Source: Helicobacter marmotae (GTDB lineage Bacteria; Campylobacterota; Campylobacteria; Campylobacterales; Helicobacteraceae). Taken from it: a stretch of 64,000 bases of DNA. A program made the translations under genes and the position numbers. The DNA lies in contig NZ_NXLR01000011.1 in the NCBI RefSeq assembly GCF_003364255.1, positions 1 through 64,000 of the forward strand, in the 5' to 3' direction. Shown piece by piece: positions 27,901 through 36,215 of the stretch. Each line of letters begins with the position of its first letter. Position 1 is the first letter of the stretch. The notes beneath the pieces were generated by a model. The model was not told where the DNA came from and made no database searches. It worked only from the letters and a program-made list of their open reading frames with translations.

Positions 27901-29556
27901 CTAGAAGGTAAAGCTTCCGCCCACGCGGAGGTTGAAGTAATGCGGAATAGGTGTGCCAGAGACATTGGTAAATCTTGTGCTTGATTGCAAGGCAATATCT
28001 AAAAATCCGAGCACATTTGTCCCAGCAGTTAAGATAAGCCCTGTATCTTGCTTTAAATCCTGCATTACCCCTAGACGCAAATCTATTAATTTCAAATCAA
28101 AGCCCACCCCTCCACCGATCATTTGACTTTGCTGTTTTGTGTTGCTAAAGGCAATTAAATCATTAGGGGCTAAGTCTGCATCAAAAGCAAGTGTGAGAAA
28201 TCGTGAGTTATAGCCTATGCCCAGACGATATTGAGGTTTGAGTACAATATTTTCTAAACTTGCCTTAAAGGTAGGGGAATTGATATTTTTAGCCACAAGC
28301 CCTAGTGTCAAATAGCGGAATCTAGGCAAATCTAGCTCATATAGCACACCTAAATCTATCCCAAAGTTATTGGATTGGGTGGTATTGTCCAGTGAAGCGA
28401 AGTTTTTAAGCTCTTTAAGAAAATCTGTGTTTTTAGTGATAGCGATACTATTTTGCACGCTTAGTCCATTCATAAGTTTCGCATTTACCCCGAGATTGAG
28501 ATTACCCCTTTTGAGATAAAAGGTACGTGCATAGCCAATGGGGATTTCAGAGAGCACAAAGCTTGTGGCTATGAGTTTATGCGCATCACTGCCATTTTCT
28601 AAAGAGGCAATAAGGGAGTGTTGATTATAGGAGTTCTCATCAGATTTTTTATATGAGTAGGTATTGCCATTATTGCTTAGCTCATAATAGCCATTTCCTC
28701 CCTTAATGATGAGTCTTAGCTTGTTGGGGTCGGCTTTAATAGAGAGGTTTGAATAAAGAGAGGCAAATAAGGCTACAGCTAAAGAGCCTAGCTCTTCATT
28801 CATTGTTTGTGTTGAGATTTGTAATATTACGCCATTTTGGCTTACAATGCTAAGACTATTGTCTTTTAAAATATCTTGCATGTTACTTATGTCTTCCATT
28901 GTTTTATCAAGCCCTTTGTCTCCACCTTTTGTAATGGTGATACTCTCCAATACATTAGGCGTTGCCGCAGTAGAGCTAGAGAAGTTAAGGTTTTTATAGT
29001 CAATGCCCGAAGCAATAGAATCTATAATGTCTTTTTGTGCTTGAGAGAGGCTAGAGCTTTGAGCTACTTGGGTTTTTATCGCATTTGCAAGATCGCTATA
29101 ATCCCCGCTACCTTGCTTATTTTGCAAATATGTTTTAAGTTTGTCTGCTACGCCGCTACTTGTGCTTCCACTTCCACTACCGCCTCCAGCACTCCCTGAA
29201 GTGGTACTTAAGCTATCGAGTGCCTTTTCTACGATGTTGGTTATCTCACCTGCAGATGTATTAGAGCCATTGGTGAAAGTTTGTATCAACCGCTCAGCGG
29301 TATTTGACATATTTTGGACATCAATTTTTGTAATTTTGGCAAGATTATGCTCTTTTAAGGCAATGCCAAGTGAGTAGCCAAGCTTGACTTTAGGGCTGGA
29401 GCTTAGCAGGGCTGGGTTGTAGTATAAGCCCCAAGCGGAGTGTTTTAGGGCTACTCCCGCACCGCCCATACTCGCAGATGTATTGCCCATGGAGCCAAAT
29501 TCTAAAGTATATGCTATGCTGCAAAAGCCTAACATTATGGCGTATAATGCCCTCAT
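27901..29556 (-). CDS. Outer membrane beta-barrel protein, TraF_2/FadL-like
   Basis: The 551-residue protein has a signal peptide (about 1-18) followed by LEFGSMGNTSASMGGAGVA, typical of the FadL/TraF_2-like long barrels in which the N-terminus plugs the pore. Many amphipathic strands follow and the last residue is Phe (RVGGSFTF), the usual signal for the barrel assembly machinery. A Ser/Gly-rich linker (about residues 120-138) lies within a helical insertion. The substrate, if any, is unknown. The TraF name does not imply conjugation here. Confidence 0.65.
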   Translation of the reverse strand: MRALYAIMLGFCSIAYTLEFGSMGNTSASMGGAGVALKHSAWGLYYNPALLSSSPKVKLGYSLGIALKEHNLAKITKIDVQNMSNTAERLIQTFTNGSNTSAGEITNIVEKALDSLSTTSGSAGGGSGSGSTSSGVADKLKTYLQNKQGSGDYSDLANAIKTQVAQSSSLSQAQKDIIDSIASGIDYKNLNFSSSTAATPNVLESITITKGGDKGLDKTMEDISNMQDILKDNSLSIVSQNGVILQISTQTMNEELGSLAVALFASLYSNLSIKADPNKLRLIIKGGNGYYELSNNGNTYSYKKSDENSYNQHSLIASLENGSDAHKLIATSFVLSEIPIGYARTFYLKRGNLNLGVNAKLMNGLSVQNSIAITKNTDFLKELKNFASLDNTTQSNNFGIDLGVLYELDLPRFRYLTLGLVAKNINSPTFKASLENIVLKPQYRLGIGYNSRFLTLAFDADLAPNDLIAFSNTKQQSQMIGGGVGFDLKLIDLRLGVMQDLKQDTGLILTAGTNVLGFLDIALQSSTRFTNVSGTPIPHYFNLRVGGSFTF

Positions 29557-29578
29557 GTGCTCTCCTTAAGATAGAATC

Positions 29579-29995
29579 TTACTTTGCCACCAAAACAGGT
29601 ATAGGAGAGGAGTTAATAAAACTATTTTGATGAGAGTTGAAGATTCTGTGTAAAAGAGAGGATTCACTCGCGCCAATCACAAGTAAATCATAATCATGTA
29701 CAATTTCAAGCACTACATCAATGGGATTACCCGTTTTGAGAATCTTTTGGCATGTAATGCCCTCTTTTTGAAACGCACTTTCAAATTCATTTAAGATATT
29801 ATTTGACTTTTCATTCTCTATGTGTTCAATAGTCCCATAATCCACAATCCCACTCTCAGCATATACGACTATTTCTGGTGTTACATGCAAGAGTGTGAGC
29901 AGGGTTTCTTCTCTATGTCCAAAAAAGCGCACAATGGTTGAAATGGCTCTGCGGCATTCCTGGGTATCACTTACACCAAATAAAAGCTTTACCAT
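29579..29995 (-). CDS. Universal stress protein family
   Basis: The protein of about 138 residues has the UspA fold: an N-terminal VKLLFGVSDT strand, a central DLLVIGASESS and a C-terminal SPIPVLVAK. The ATG at 29995 lies behind AAAGGAG. A longer frame beginning at 30013 overlaps the moeA end and was rejected. It is the last gene of the selA operon. Confidence 0.8.
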   Translation of the reverse strand: MVKLLFGVSDTQECRRAISTIVRFFGHREETLLTLLHVTPEIVVYAESGIVDYGTIEHIENEKSNNILNEFESAFQKEGITCQKILKTGNPIDVVLEIVHDYDLLVIGASESSLLHRIFNSHQNSFINSSPIPVLVAK

Positions 29996-30005
29996 ATTTT
30001 CTCCT

Positions 30006-31241
30006 TTAGTCATTCACAAAGTCCATTATATCACAAAAATCGGCACCATAAGGGATAACCTTAATATGCTCACCTTGCCTAAAATGGCTCTTTTCACAAA
30101 TGGCTATAGCATTATTTTGCCACATATTTACGAGCGCACTTGAGCCAATTTTGCCATTTTTGTAGAGCATAAAAGTATCATTATGGATTGTGCCTAAAAT
30201 CATACTTACACAAGGCTTGAGTTGGCACTCTTGGCTAAGTTTTAAGCTTAAACTTTGGGGGTAGAATGCCCTAGCTCCTTGCATAGATTCTAAAATAGGC
30301 AAGATTAATGTATGAAGATGTAAAAGCATAGCAAGGGGATTGCCCGGGAGCAAGATAAAAAGCCTCCCTTGTAATGTAGCAATGCTAAGGTGGCGCCCGG
30401 GTTTAATATCCACCCCAGAGAAGAGAAACTCTGCCCCCTCATGCAATAGCACTTCTTTTATTAAATCCGCCTCTCCTACACTCGCTCCGCCACTAGTAAT
30501 AATCACATCATATTGTGCGAAGTCTTCAAGCTTTGCTTTAAGTGTGGCTTTATCATCTGCTAAAATGCCTCCATAGTGGCATTCATAGCCGCGGCTTTTA
30601 AGGAGTGTGTAGCAGCTTGTGGCATTGGTATTATAAATTTGATTGAGTGTTGCTACCCCTTCTGGTTCAATGACTTCATCGCCGCTTGAGAATATCCCCA
30701 CGCATAAAGGAGCAAAGCATTCTATATGTGCTATCCCCTGTGAGGCTAAAATGCTTAAATCTAAGTGATTAAGTCTTGTGCCTTTGGGGATAAGCAAGGC
30801 ATTTTGGGCAATTTCCTCCCCTTGAAAGCGGATATTCTGCCCTTGAGTGATGTGGTTTTGCACATCTGGGGCAGGAATGCGCACTTTCTTACCCTCAACT
30901 TGTGTCCATTCAAACTGCACTACCGCCTCTGTATTTTGTGGGAGTGGCGCTCCTGTCATCACTTTATAGGTATGCCCTTTTTTCAATATAAGCCCTGCAC
31001 TTGATTCTCCAGCGAGAATGCGTCCATCGCAGATACAGCTACTCCCATAATCTGCTAGCATAATCGCATAGCCATCCATGGCGGAGTTATCAAAAGGTGG
31101 GAGAGCCTTGCGGGCGATAATATCATTTGCTATCACTCGCCCATAGGATTCAAAAAGCTTGGTTGTAAGGGTTTTTTTGCGCCCCTCCTTGCTTATTGGG
31201 AGAGATGTGCCAAGAGCGAATGCCTCCTTAAAACTTACCAT
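30006..31241 (-). CDS. moeA: Molybdopterin molybdenumtransferase
   Basis: Inserts molybdate into adenylylated molybdopterin. The 411-residue protein has the MoeA features PPFDNSAMDGYA, the MTGAPLP loop, SSGDEV and ITSGGASVGEADL, and LPGNPLAM. AAGGAGCTTAT precedes the ATG. Its place in the selA-selB operon suggests cofactor supply for a molybdenum/selenocysteine enzyme, most likely formate dehydrogenase, though no fdh gene is in this window. Confidence 0.92.
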   Translation of the reverse strand: MVSFKEAFALGTSLPISKEGRKKTLTTKLFESYGRVIANDIIARKALPPFDNSAMDGYAIMLADYGSSCICDGRILAGESSAGLILKKGHTYKVMTGAPLPQNTEAVVQFEWTQVEGKKVRIPAPDVQNHITQGQNIRFQGEEIAQNALLIPKGTRLNHLDLSILASQGIAHIECFAPLCVGIFSSGDEVIEPEGVATLNQIYNTNATSCYTLLKSRGYECHYGGILADDKATLKAKLEDFAQYDVIITSGGASVGEADLIKEVLLHEGAEFLFSGVDIKPGRHLSIATLQGRLFILLPGNPLAMLLHLHTLILPILESMQGARAFYPQSLSLKLSQECQLKPCVSMILGTIHNDTFMLYKNGKIGSSALVNMWQNNAIAICEKSHFRQGEHIKVIPYGADFCDIMDFVND

Positions 31242-31250
31242 ATAAGCTCC

Positions 31251-32342
31251 TTATGTGTGAAATTGTGCTAATTGCAAATATGTATTGGCAATATTTGCGC
31301 TCAAAGCAGGTATATCTGTAATCTCCCTATAGCTTACACTTAATAATTCGCGGCATATATGCTCTTCATAGCCCATGTGTGAAAGCACAAAAGAAGGCTT
31401 GGCATGACCAAAAAGGCAATCACTCCCATTAATGGCATAGATTCCCGCTATTTGCAAGCTTTGTATGAAAAGCCTTGCTTTGATATGCTTAAAGCGCAAG
31501 GCAAGGGCATTTTTTGCACTTAAATGCAAGGGTGAAAAAAGCGAAATATGCTCTTTAAGATGAGATGTGAGTTGCTCAAAAAATGCTTCTTTGCTCTCTT
31601 CTTGAGGGGGGATAGCAAGTATATCTTCTAAAGCTTTCATAGCTGCCTTAAAGAGATTTGGGCATAAAAGCTGTGTGCTGTAATAGTCATTTATAGCGTG
31701 ATTATGTGCTGTTATATCACTAAGTATAAAGGCGCTCTTGCGCATTAAGCCGATGTGCTCGCCATTACAGAGAAAAAACACTTGAGGGTGTGCTAAAGTG
31801 TGCAAAAATGCTAAACCCTCTTGTGTGAGTTGGCTTGCAAAAAGTGAAATATCGCAAAAAATCAGTGCATTTTGAGAGAGCTGAAGTGCCTCATCTATGA
31901 GAGATTCTATAGGATTGCATGAGAGTATATCTTGGTTGATAATGGGCAGGAAAATGGCTATTTTTTGGCTTTTTGGGACGTTGCAAGAGAGCGATTCTGT
32001 AATGCCATTTTGATTAAGTGGGAGAAAAGAAAGTCCATTTGGGATTAATGCTTGAAATTGCTTGCCCGCATAGAAGCTTTGCTGGGAGAGGCTAGGGGAG
32101 AGGAGAATGTGATAATGATGAGAAAAGAGCGTGCAAAAAAGCGAGAGAAATTCCGCATGACTATATTCAAAGCTTGTTGCATGGTTTTTGGCAAATGTTT
32201 TAGCAAGCTTTAGAGAATCTTCTTTAAGATGGGCTAAAAATACATTATCAAAGGTATTAGGATTAGGATAGGGGGTAGCTAGGAGTGCGTTTGCAGCTTG
32301 ATTTTGTGGGAAGTTTGCTAAGAAGTCAAGGCGAGTTGTCAT
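31251..32342 (-). CDS. Degenerate NifS-like (class V aminotransferase fold) protein in the sel operon
   Basis: The 363-residue protein is diverged, but its C-terminal third follows cysteine desulfurases: AGIYAINGSDCLFG with Cys309 at the catalytic cysteine loop, then PSFVLSHMGY and a late SVSYRE. The middle keeps FLPLNQNGI and a FCDISLFA segment like the PLP-pyridine Asp. Where the PLP lysine motif (HKxxGPKG) is expected the sequence reads FFLCNGEHIGLMRK, so the lysine appears lost, and the early histidine is not evident. NifS-type enzymes can deliver selenium. Lying one base after selB with an AAAGGA site, it may act in selenium handling as a carrier or partner. This function is inference. 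Confidence 0.55.
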   Translation of the reverse strand: MTTRLDFLANFPQNQAANALLATPYPNPNTFDNVFLAHLKEDSLKLAKTFAKNHATSFEYSHAEFLSLFCTLFSHHYHILLSPSLSQQSFYAGKQFQALIPNGLSFLPLNQNGITESLSCNVPKSQKIAIFLPIINQDILSCNPIESLIDEALQLSQNALIFCDISLFASQLTQEGLAFLHTLAHPQVFFLCNGEHIGLMRKSAFILSDITAHNHAINDYYSTQLLCPNLFKAAMKALEDILAIPPQEESKEAFFEQLTSHLKEHISLFSPLHLSAKNALALRFKHIKARLFIQSLQIAGIYAINGSDCLFGHAKPSFVLSHMGYEEHICRELLSVSYREITDIPALSANIANTYLQLAQFHT

Positions 32343-34220
32343 TTATGTCCTTTTATACTTCAATGTCCGCTTGTTTTCAATACATGCAATATCTTCAAAT
32401 CTATCTAAATATTCTAAATAGCCAATTAAATACTTGCGGCTAAGATGTGTCTCCTCTCGCAAGGTGCTCACATCTACATAGCCATGCTTAGCAATAAGCC
32501 CTCGCATAAGATGCACCATTTGTGTGAGTGCATTGGAAGTGATGAAAAGATTGTGATTAAGCCGCACTACCTTTTTAGCTAGGCTTAGGGCTTTTAGGGC
32601 ATTATCCCCTGTTTGCTTGTCAATATCAAGCTCTTCATAAATATTATATGGGGCTAATGGTGCAAAATGCTGCTTTGAGAGAGTAGTATAGAGTGTATCT
32701 TGCACAAAGGTATTTATGTCTTTTATGGTATTGAGTTTAGAGAGATACAGCCCATTTTTGTAGCGTATAAGTCCCTCTTTTAATAGCTCATCAAGTGCCT
32801 TCTGGGCAAGGGCAGGTGAGGCATATTTATATCTTAGGCTAATGCTTGAAGCGGAGAGGAGGGCGGATTTATTTTTCTCAAAAATGCAAAGAATGAGATT
32901 TGCTAAAGTTTGGATTTGAGAGAGTGGATAGAGGGTAAGAGAGCTTTGGTCAAAAAAGATAGATTCTATATTTGTTGCAATAGCTTTGCTTTGCTCATGG
33001 CTTAGGGCGAAACGTTGTGTTGAGCTAATAAGCCCAAAGCCTTTTTTGTGGATTTGAGTAAGCTGTGTAAAGGCATTTTGGAAGTCCTTTTGAGCCAATG
33101 CCTGAAGTAGCGCGATTTTTGTATGCTTTTTGATAGGGTCAATAATGGGGTTTAAAATCACGCCTCCGCAGATATTGCCATCATCACTTCGTAAAATAAA
33201 ATGCTGTGAAAATATCCCAAATACCGCTATATCGCATTTAAGTGTGGCGAGTTTAAGTGGGGCTTTACCAAAGGAATGGGAAGAAATGGGTATATCATCT
33301 AAAAGTTGTACTTTGGCATTAAACTTTTGAGTGCCTAAGTAGCATTGATATATCATATTGTGTTTTATCTCCCCAAATACCCCTACATCAATGCTATCAA
33401 ATCCGCGCAAATAGCCCTTTGGCGCAAGGAGATAGCCTCTTTGTAGCTCTGTGTGATTTATTTGTGAGAGATTGAATGCCACGCGATGAGAGGGGGTAGC
33501 CACCGCTGCGGGTCTATCATGGATTTGTATGCCTTTAATAAGCACTTCTTTATTGGCTTGATAGACATAGAGTTTATCATTTAGGGCACAAGAGCCGCTT
33601 AGCACACTGCCGCTAACCACGCAACCAGCGCCTTTAATATGAAAACTTCTATCAATATAATATACAAACATACCATAGTCGGTTTTGGGCATTTTAGGCA
33701 CAGAATCTAAGCACATTTTTAGCTCTTGGATTTGTTTTGCATTCTCTGCTTCTGGGTGGAGGCTAAGGGCGATTATGCTATGAAGAGTCATATCGCAAGA
33801 CTGAAATAACGCTTTGATTTGAGCTTGTAAAAGGGGAAGTTCTTCTTTAGGGGAGTTTAGTTTGTCAATTTTAGTAATCACACATATGCAGGTTTGAATG
33901 CCTAGCAAATTAGCGACCTTCATATGCTCTAAACTTTGAGGCATAATGCCCTCATTGGCGGCAATCACAAGTAAAAACACATCAATACCAAATGCCCCGG
34001 CTATCATATTTTTAAGCAGTTTTTCATGCCCGGGCACGTCAATAAAGGCGACATTGCGAGAGGGGAGCTGAAGTGAAGAGAAGCTTAAATCAAGGGTAAT
34101 GCCCCTTTGCTTTTCTTCTTTGAGGCTATCACCATCAAAGCCATTTAGGGCTTTAATAAGTGTTGTTTTGCCATGGTCTATATGCCCACCTAAACCAACG
34201 ATAATATCATTATCTTGCAT
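32343..34220 (-). CDS. selB: Selenocysteine-specific translation elongation factor
   Basis: Delivers selenocysteinyl-tRNA to UGA codons marked by a SECIS hairpin. The 625-residue GTPase has the P-loop GHIDHGKTTL near the start, the switch region GITLDLSF, DVPGHEKL and ITKID, then EF-Tu-like domains 2-3. The C-terminal ~200 residues look like winged helices that bind SECIS RNA. The start overlaps selA by 11 bases. Confidence 0.93.
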   Translation of the reverse strand: MQDNDIIVGLGGHIDHGKTTLIKALNGFDGDSLKEEKQRGITLDLSFSSLQLPSRNVAFIDVPGHEKLLKNMIAGAFGIDVFLLVIAANEGIMPQSLEHMKVANLLGIQTCICVITKIDKLNSPKEELPLLQAQIKALFQSCDMTLHSIIALSLHPEAENAKQIQELKMCLDSVPKMPKTDYGMFVYYIDRSFHIKGAGCVVSGSVLSGSCALNDKLYVYQANKEVLIKGIQIHDRPAAVATPSHRVAFNLSQINHTELQRGYLLAPKGYLRGFDSIDVGVFGEIKHNMIYQCYLGTQKFNAKVQLLDDIPISSHSFGKAPLKLATLKCDIAVFGIFSQHFILRSDDGNICGGVILNPIIDPIKKHTKIALLQALAQKDFQNAFTQLTQIHKKGFGLISSTQRFALSHEQSKAIATNIESIFFDQSSLTLYPLSQIQTLANLILCIFEKNKSALLSASSISLRYKYASPALAQKALDELLKEGLIRYKNGLYLSKLNTIKDINTFVQDTLYTTLSKQHFAPLAPYNIYEELDIDKQTGDNALKALSLAKKVVRLNHNLFITSNALTQMVHLMRGLIAKHGYVDVSTLREETHLSRKYLIGYLEYLDRFEDIACIENKRTLKYKRT

Positions 34221-35589
34221 GCTTAAAAATCTCTATAAGTATATTGGCTAACATCTCTCCTTGCCCCTTTAATAAAGTGCGCATATCAAAAAGCACACTT
34301 TTAGCTTTTATGCAGGCTACCACTCCCTTAGTGCGTAAGGAATCTTCTAAATCTTTTGCTAGCATAGATTTTGGATTAATCTCTATGCCAAAAGATTTAA
34401 AAGAATCTTCAGGCATAGCCCCTCCTCCTGCAAGTGAGTGTAGCTCGATAATATCTATATCAGCCTTATTGCTTATGCAAGAGAGGCGGTTTTTTAACAT
34501 AGAGGCTTGGTGCTCTAAATCTTTAGGAGAGGCAAGGAGCATACTTAGGGTTGGGATTTTATGATAGGCTTTATCTTTATAGGCTTGGAGTGTCGCTTTG
34601 AGGGAGAGAATGCTAAATTTATCGACTCTAAAAGTGCGCAAAAGCGGGTTTTTCTTTAATGTCGCTATGAGCTCTCTCTTCCCGCAGATAATGCCCGCTT
34701 GAGGTCCGCCTAAAAGTTTATCCCCACTAAAGCTGAGAAGTGCGGGCTTATAAGCACAAATCTCTTGCACACTCATTTCATCTTTAAGAGGTATAGCCCC
34801 CATATGTCCGCTACCTAAGTCAAAATAATCAATAAGCCCCCTCTCTTGTGCTAGGGCTATAAGTTCCTTTATATGACATGAATGTGTGAATCCACTTTGA
34901 TAGAAATTACTTCTATGGGCTTTCATAATCAAAGCACTTTGCTCATTTATGGCTTTTTCATAATCTTGCAAGTATGTTTTATTGGTTGTCCCTACTTCAT
35001 GGAGGATACACGAGGCATTTTCCATAATTTCTGGGATTCTAAACCCTCCGCCTATCTCTACAAGCTCTCCACGCGAGATAATTACTTCTTTGTGTTTGGC
35101 AAAGGTGTGGAGGATTAAAAACACTGCCGCAGCATTATTATTGACTAAAAGCGCATCTTCACAGCCACATATTTGGCAAAGCAATTGCACACAATGCCTA
35201 TAGCGTTCCCCCCTTTTGCCTGCTTCTAAGTCATATTCTAAGGTATGATAGGAGCAGAGAAATGGTGTGATTTCATCAATAATCTCTTTAGAAAACACAC
35301 TTCGCCCGAGATTGGTATGCAACACAACCCCTGTGGCATTGATTACTCGCTCTAAAGTAGGCATTTGTGCTAGTTTGGCTTTAGCTTGAAGTGTAGGGAT
35401 AAGCTCATTTATGGCTTGGGAGAATGCTTTAGGTGAGAGTGTTGCGTTTTTAAGCCCCCAACGCAGGCTATCTAAATGAGAGGTGATAAGCGGTAAAAGC
35501 AGAGATTTCTCAAATACCCTTAACTCCGCAGAAGCAAGCAATGTATCGACTTTAGGGATAGATTTTAAAAGCTCTTGTAGGGTATGCAC
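34210..35589 (-). CDS. selA: L-seryl-tRNA(Sec) selenium transferase
   Basis: Converts seryl-tRNA(Sec) to selenocysteinyl-tRNA with selenophosphate. The PLP lysine lies in SFSGDKLLGGPQAG, with INATGVVLHTNLGRS near residue 75. A frame from 35616 would contain the ribosome site AAAGGAG inside the coding region. The GTG at 35589 is six bases after it and gives about 459 residues. selD and tRNA-Sec are not in the window. Confidence 0.93.
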   Translation of the reverse strand: MHTLQELLKSIPKVDTLLASAELRVFEKSLLLPLITSHLDSLRWGLKNATLSPKAFSQAINELIPTLQAKAKLAQMPTLERVINATGVVLHTNLGRSVFSKEIIDEITPFLCSYHTLEYDLEAGKRGERYRHCVQLLCQICGCEDALLVNNNAAAVFLILHTFAKHKEVIISRGELVEIGGGFRIPEIMENASCILHEVGTTNKTYLQDYEKAINEQSALIMKAHRSNFYQSGFTHSCHIKELIALAQERGLIDYFDLGSGHMGAIPLKDEMSVQEICAYKPALLSFSGDKLLGGPQAGIICGKRELIATLKKNPLLRTFRVDKFSILSLKATLQAYKDKAYHKIPTLSMLLASPKDLEHQASMLKNRLSCISNKADIDIIELHSLAGGGAMPEDSFKSFGIEINPKSMLAKDLEDSLRTKGVVACIKAKSVLFDMRTLLKGQGEMLANILIEIFKHAR

Positions 35590-35642
35590 CTGTTTCTCCT
35601 TTGTATAAACAGCCAAAGTAGGATTCTATCTTGCTTATGTAA

Positions 35643-35648
35643 ATTATA
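35643..35648 (-). promoter_or_regulatory. Candidate -10 of the selA operon
   Basis: TATAAT on the minus strand lies 54 bases before the GTG of selA, in the divergent region shared with msrA. No -35 was recognised. Confidence 0.35.
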
Positions 35649-35675
35649 GGAGAGGGCATTTCAAAAGGAGCGTGA

Positions 35676-36173
35676 ATGGCGGTTATTTATCTTGCTGGAG
35701 GTTGTTTCTGGGGGATACAAGGCTATTTTGATAAGCTTAATGGGGTTTGTAACTCAATTGTGGGCTATGCTAATACTTTGATAGCTAATCCAAGCTATGA
35801 GTTGGTATGTACGGGCAGAAGCGGGGCGGTTGAGGCTTTAAAGCTAGAATATGAGAGCCACATACTCTCTTTAGAGGAGATTGTAGGGCGCTTTTTAAGC
35901 ATTATCGATCCTTGCGCGCTAAATTTTCAAGGCAATGATGTAGGAAGCCAATACCGCAATGGCATATATTTTGTCAATCAAAGTGATGAGCATATCATCA
36001 AAGATTGCCTTCGTGCGTGGGAGGAGGCACATCAAGCAAGGGCAGTTACAGAAATTTTGCCATTACAGAACTTTTATCCTGCAGAGGCATATCATCAAAA
36101 ATACTTGCAAAAACACCCGCAAGGCTATTGTCATATTGATATAGACTTAGCCTTAAAGCCTTATAAGGTTTGA
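35676..36173 (+). CDS. msrA: Peptide methionine sulfoxide reductase A
   Basis: Reduces methionine-S-sulfoxide. The 165-residue protein has the catalytic GCFWG motif near the start (Cys9), QYRNGIYF and a C-terminal cysteine (YCHID) likely used for disulfide resolution. It lacks a signal peptide, so it is cytoplasmic. The AAAGGAG site before the ATG is strong. It lies divergent from selA and directly before composite repeat B. Confidence 0.93.
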   Translation: MAVIYLAGGCFWGIQGYFDKLNGVCNSIVGYANTLIANPSYELVCTGRSGAVEALKLEYESHILSLEEIVGRFLSIIDPCALNFQGNDVGSQYRNGIYFVNQSDEHIIKDCLRAWEEAHQARAVTEILPLQNFYPAEAYHQKYLQKHPQGYCHIDIDLALKPYKV

Positions 36174-36215
36174 TTATTTTAGAGTTATTGTGCTTGGAAT
36201 AAATGAAATGAATTT

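Noticed and set aside
28876-29377. Plus-strand frames opposite the outer membrane protein
   Set aside because: They are antisense shadows of a long intact gene and lack ribosome sites.
27901-29556. Conjugation gene suggested by the TraF family name
   Set aside because: No other transfer genes are present. The protein looks like a chromosomal outer membrane barrel.
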